From Leptospiraceae bacterium (lineage in GTDB: Bacteria; Spirochaetota; Leptospiria; Leptospirales; Leptospiraceae): DNA of 64,000 bases. Positions 61,336-64,000 of this stretch are shown piece by piece. The notes under the pieces were generated by a model. That model was given only the letters and a program-made list of their open reading frames with translations, was not told the DNA's origin and did no database searches. Made by a program: the position numbers and the translations under genes. Position 1 is the stretch's first letter, and each line of letters opens with the position of its first letter. The stretch spans positions 1,561,001 through 1,625,000 of the forward strand of contig JABTUZ010000001.1 of the NCBI GenBank assembly GCA_015075105.1. The letters are read 5' to 3'.

Positions 61336-63082
61336 GAATCTCTCCTTCCAATTCTTTGGACAAGGAATCCCTTAAACCCTTTAGAATTGTAATAATATCT
61401 TCATTAGAAGTAAATTTATATTTGTTTTCTTCCATAGATTTTCTGTTCAATATAGAAAACTCTCCACTCGAAAAAAAATCTTTGCCAAGTGTGAGTCGTA
61501 TAGGAAAGCCAATCAATTCCGAATCTTTGAATTTATAGCCGGGACTCAAATCTCTATCGTCCCAAAAAACTTCCAATCCTGAATCAACCAAAGATGTATA
61601 AATCGAATGAACTTTGTCTATATCCGATTTTTCTTTTGCAATACTCACTATAGAAATTTCATAAGGAGCGACACTAATCGGCCATATTATCCCACCTGAA
61701 TCGTTTGACTGCTCTAATATAGTAGCCATTGTTCTATTGACTCCAATTCCATAACAGCCCATTGTAGGAGTCTTGGGCTTGCCATTTTTATCAGATACTT
61801 TTAGATCAAAGGCTTTAGTGTATTTATCACCCAATTTAAAAATATGGCCGACTTCGATTCCTTTTTCTGTAATTAGAGGTTTCCCGCAAGAAGGACACTC
61901 ATCTCCAGCTTCACTTTTTGAAAGATCCAGAAATGAAATCGGATTGGAAAACTCTCTCGAAAAAATAAAATTTTTCTTATGGTAGCCTTTTTCATTTCCA
62001 CCGACTATATAGGATTTATTTTCATCTATACTATTGTCATACAATACTATAAGCCCATCTTTTTCTTCGAGTCCGGGGCCAGTAAAACCCGCCTCGATAG
62101 AAAGCTCCTTGCATTCATTCAGGCTCATTTGACGAACTGCGAGTAAAGAAAGATGATTGAGTAGTTTTACCTCGTTTAGCTCTCTGTCCCCTCGAATAAA
62201 TACCACAATTTTTCTTCCGTCGTTTCCAACCAATAGAATGGCTTTTACTGTGTCTTTCGTTTCACAACTAAGGTAGCTTGCAACTTCCTGAATTGTTTTT
62301 ATGTCTGGTGTAGAAACCTTTTCCACTGCTATCGGATTTTTTTGTATTTCTGACTTATCGGAAAATTTAACAGGAGTTTTTTCTACATTTCCAGAATACC
62401 CGCAAGAATTGCACAAGGTCAAAGTTTCCTCTCCTATCGGAGAGACTACCATAAACTCTTCAGAACCCGAACCACCCATAGTGCCTGAGTCTGCTTGAAC
62501 AGAAATTGTTTTTAACCCACACCTCTGAAAAATTTTACGGTAGGTCTTTCTCATAACTTCATAAGTTTCGTTCAAGGACTCAATGTCTAAATGAAAAGAG
62601 TAAGCATCCTTCATAGTAAATTCTCTGGATCGAATCACTCCAAACCTTGGTCGAATCTCATCTCTGAATTTTGTGTGGATTTGATACACATTGATAGGAA
62701 GGTCTTTGTACGATTTCAAAATAGGTTTTAATAAATTTGTAAACCCTTCTTCGTGAGTGGGTCCGAGACAATACTCTACCTCGTGACGATCTTTCAAACG
62801 AAACATTTCCTTCCCCATTCTTTCCCAACGTCCACTAATCGACCAAATCTCTTCTGGGGTCAAAATAGGTAATTCAAATTCTAAAGCACCCGAATTGTCC
62901 ATTTCTTCTCGAACAATTTTTTCTATTTTTTTAATCACCCTTAATCCCATGGGTAGATAATTGTACAAACCAGATGAAGCCTTTCTGACAAGACCGGCTC
63001 GAATCATAAGTTTATGAGACACGACTACTGCATCCGAAGGGTCTTCTTTTGTGGTTGGAATAAAATACTTACTTGCTCTCAT
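61325..63082 (-). CDS. proS: prolyl-tRNA synthetase (bacterial type with editing insertion)
   Basis: ProS charges tRNA-Pro. Class II motifs are present: motif 2 [23 protein letters not shown] and motif 3 [17 protein letters not shown]. The editing insertion domain lies between them (about 240-390; [28 protein letters not shown] in part). A C-terminal anticodon domain follows. 585 aa. It starts 3 nt after the protease gene and overlaps trpB. Confidence 0.97.
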   Translation of the reverse strand: MRASKYFIPTTKEDPSDAVVVSHKLMIRAGLVRKASSGLYNYLPMGLRVIKKIEKIVREEMDNSGALEFELPILTPEEIWSISGRWERMGKEMFRLKDRHEVEYCLGPTHEEGFTNLLKPILKSYKDLPINVYQIHTKFRDEIRPRFGVIRSREFTMKDAYSFHLDIESLNETYEVMRKTYRKIFQRCGLKTISVQADSGTMGGSGSEEFMVVSPIGEETLTLCNSCGYSGNVEKTPVKFSDKSEIQKNPIAVEKVSTPDIKTIQEVASYLSCETKDTVKAILLVGNDGRKIVVFIRGDRELNEVKLLNHLSLLAVRQMSLNECKELSIEAGFTGPGLEEKDGLIVLYDNSIDENKSYIVGGNEKGYHKKNFIFSREFSNPISFLDLSKSEAGDECPSCGKPLITEKGIEVGHIFKLGDKYTKAFDLKVSDKNGKPKTPTMGCYGIGVNRTMATILEQSNDSGGIIWPISVAPYEISIVSIAKEKSDIDKVHSIYTSLVDSGLEVFWDDRDLSPGYKFKDSELIGFPIRLTLGKDFFSSGEFSILNRKSMEENKYKFTSNEDIITILKGLRDSLSKELEGEIHGK

Positions 63083-63085
63083 AAA

Positions 63086-64000
63086 TTAAAAAAACCTTGC
63101 TATATCATTAAAGGAAACAAATATTCCGACTGCGAGTAAAAAAAGAAAACCCAATCTGAAAATTATATCTATTGCCCGACTCGGTAATGGCCTCCCGGTG
63201 ATTGCCTCATACAAATACAAAACTAAGTGCCCGCCGTCTGCAACCGGAATCGGAAGCAAATTCATAATCATAAGCGCAATAGAAATCTTTGCCACAAAAT
63301 CTAAATACATCTCCCAACCGTATTCTAAACTAATTCCTGCAAACTGAACAATACCTATAGGGCCGGAAAGATTTTCTTTTGCTGAAATAAGTCCCGTAAA
63401 AAGCATCTTGATTCCCTGCAAAGTAGTGCCTATATACTGCACAACTTTGTCTATGGATTTCAAAAATGCCTCAACAATTCCAACTGACTTCTCATCTACT
63501 TCAGGAGTGAATTTTACAGACGGACGAAACCCAAGTAGCCCAACTTCCCTAAGTTCATAGTCAACTTTAAACTCATCTTCTCCGACTTGAATCAATAAAT
63601 CCTTTCCTTGAGAAACACCTAAATATTTTTTTAGATCAGAAAATTCAGTAAAGTGATGTCCTCGTATTTTTATATTGGAAAGTTTTGTTGAAATTTTTGG
63701 ATCAAAACTGGATAAAGAATAATTTTTAAATATGAAATCTTCAGTCTTAGAATCTCGAACATTTTTCAATTCTAAAATATCTGCCCCTAAAACTGGAATC
63801 TCTACGGTTAGGTTTTCGGTTGTCCAAGGATTTACAAGAGGATAAACTTTTCTATCCAAATTTACTTTAACCGTTTTGTTTTGAAATTTTCCTAGAGTCT
63901 TTTGTAAATCTGTAACTGTATAGACCTCGACTCCTTCCACAGTTTTAATCACATCCCCATCTTTCAAATAGGTGATTGCACGAGACCTTAGTTTTTTTTC
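63086..64000 (-). CDS. rseP: RseP-type site-2 (M50) zinc metalloprotease, C-terminal part (cut by window edge)
   Basis: Intramembrane proteases of this family cut anti-sigma factors. Visible are a PDZ domain end (LKDGDVIKTVEGVEVYTVTDL), a second PDZ-like region, GPIGIVQFAG, and the membrane motif MNLLPIPVADGGHL, which carries the third zinc ligand; the family usually has LDGGH, here ADGGH. The HExxH helix is outside the window. The frame is open to 64000. The order rseP-proS is seen in other Leptospiraceae as I recall. Confidence 0.92.
   Translation of the reverse strand, partial: EKKLRSRAITYLKDGDVIKTVEGVEVYTVTDLQKTLGKFQNKTVKVNLDRKVYPLVNPWTTENLTVEIPVLGADILELKNVRDSKTEDFIFKNYSLSSFDPKISTKLSNIKIRGHHFTEFSDLKKYLGVSQGKDLLIQVGEDEFKVDYELREVGLLGFRPSVKFTPEVDEKSVGIVEAFLKSIDKVVQYIGTTLQGIKMLFTGLISAKENLSGPIGIVQFAGISLEYGWEMYLDFVAKISIALMIMNLLPIPVADGGHLVLYLYEAITGRPLPSRAIDIIFRLGFLFLLAVGIFVSFNDIARFF

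Noticed and set aside
63083-63085. T-box or leader peptide upstream of proS and trpB
   Set aside because: Genes overlap or are 3 nt apart, leaving no leader region.

Overview
The window looks like a chromosomal segment of a spirochaete of the family Leptospiraceae (Leptospira-like), AT-rich, with ordinary bacterial gene structure. This is inferred from gene order (the str, S10, spc and alpha ribosomal operons merged with secE-nusG-rplKAJL-rpoBC; rseP-proS-trpB-trpA), from an LL-diaminopimelate aminotransferase, from many TPR proteins and lipoproteins, from a CHASE2-type adenylate cyclase, and from an RpoB with Asn at the rifampicin-contact position as described for spirochaetes. No database search was run.

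Layout. (1) 1-2003: the first two thirds of clpB, minus strand. (2) 2004-4365: an accessory island holding a wrecked type I restriction-modification locus. Only the start of hsdR, the end of hsdS and an hsdM lacking its catalytic centre remain, with an apparently intact REP-associated tyrosine transposase (RAYT) between hsdS' and hsdM'. A 28-bp perfect palindrome lies inside the RAYT gene and a degenerate copy lies in hsdM. (3) 4366-11754, plus strand: an Na+-dependent NSS transporter with a 47-aa MetS-like small subunit, an M48 metalloprotease lipoprotein, pyrB, dapL, a BASS-family transporter and a GH32 beta-fructosidase lipoprotein. (4) 11764-15971: a TPR membrane protein, nusB, ribH, tRNA-Thr(CGT), a lipoprotein on the plus strand, a small ORF and tRNA-Leu(TAA).

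(5) 16182-46261, minus strand: a 30-kb expression superlocus of 42 protein genes led by tRNA-Thr(GGT) and tRNA-Trp. It runs from a good sigma70-like promoter at 46233-46261 to a rho-independent terminator at 16182-16222. It encodes SecE, NusG, four stalk/L1-region ribosomal proteins, RNA polymerase beta, beta' and alpha, EF-Tu, SecY, adenylate kinase, IF-1 and most core ribosomal proteins. The position normally held by fusA encodes a divergent EF-G/TetM-like GTPase instead of a standard EF-G.

(6) 46336-64000: an HD-GYP phosphodiesterase, PBP1a, a metallo-beta-lactamase-fold hydrolase, rhomboid protease, lipoate ligase family protein, glyA, a degenerate receiver protein, a TPR protein, dxs, a CHASE2-adenylate cyclase, trpA, trpB, proS and the C-terminal part of an RseP-type site-2 protease that runs off the window.

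Most of the window is core housekeeping DNA. The points most worth a second look are the EF-G-like GTPase at the fusA position, the RAYT/palindrome/type I RM remnant, the overlapping MetS-like micro-ORF, the degenerate receiver, and structured gaps inside the ribosomal superlocus.
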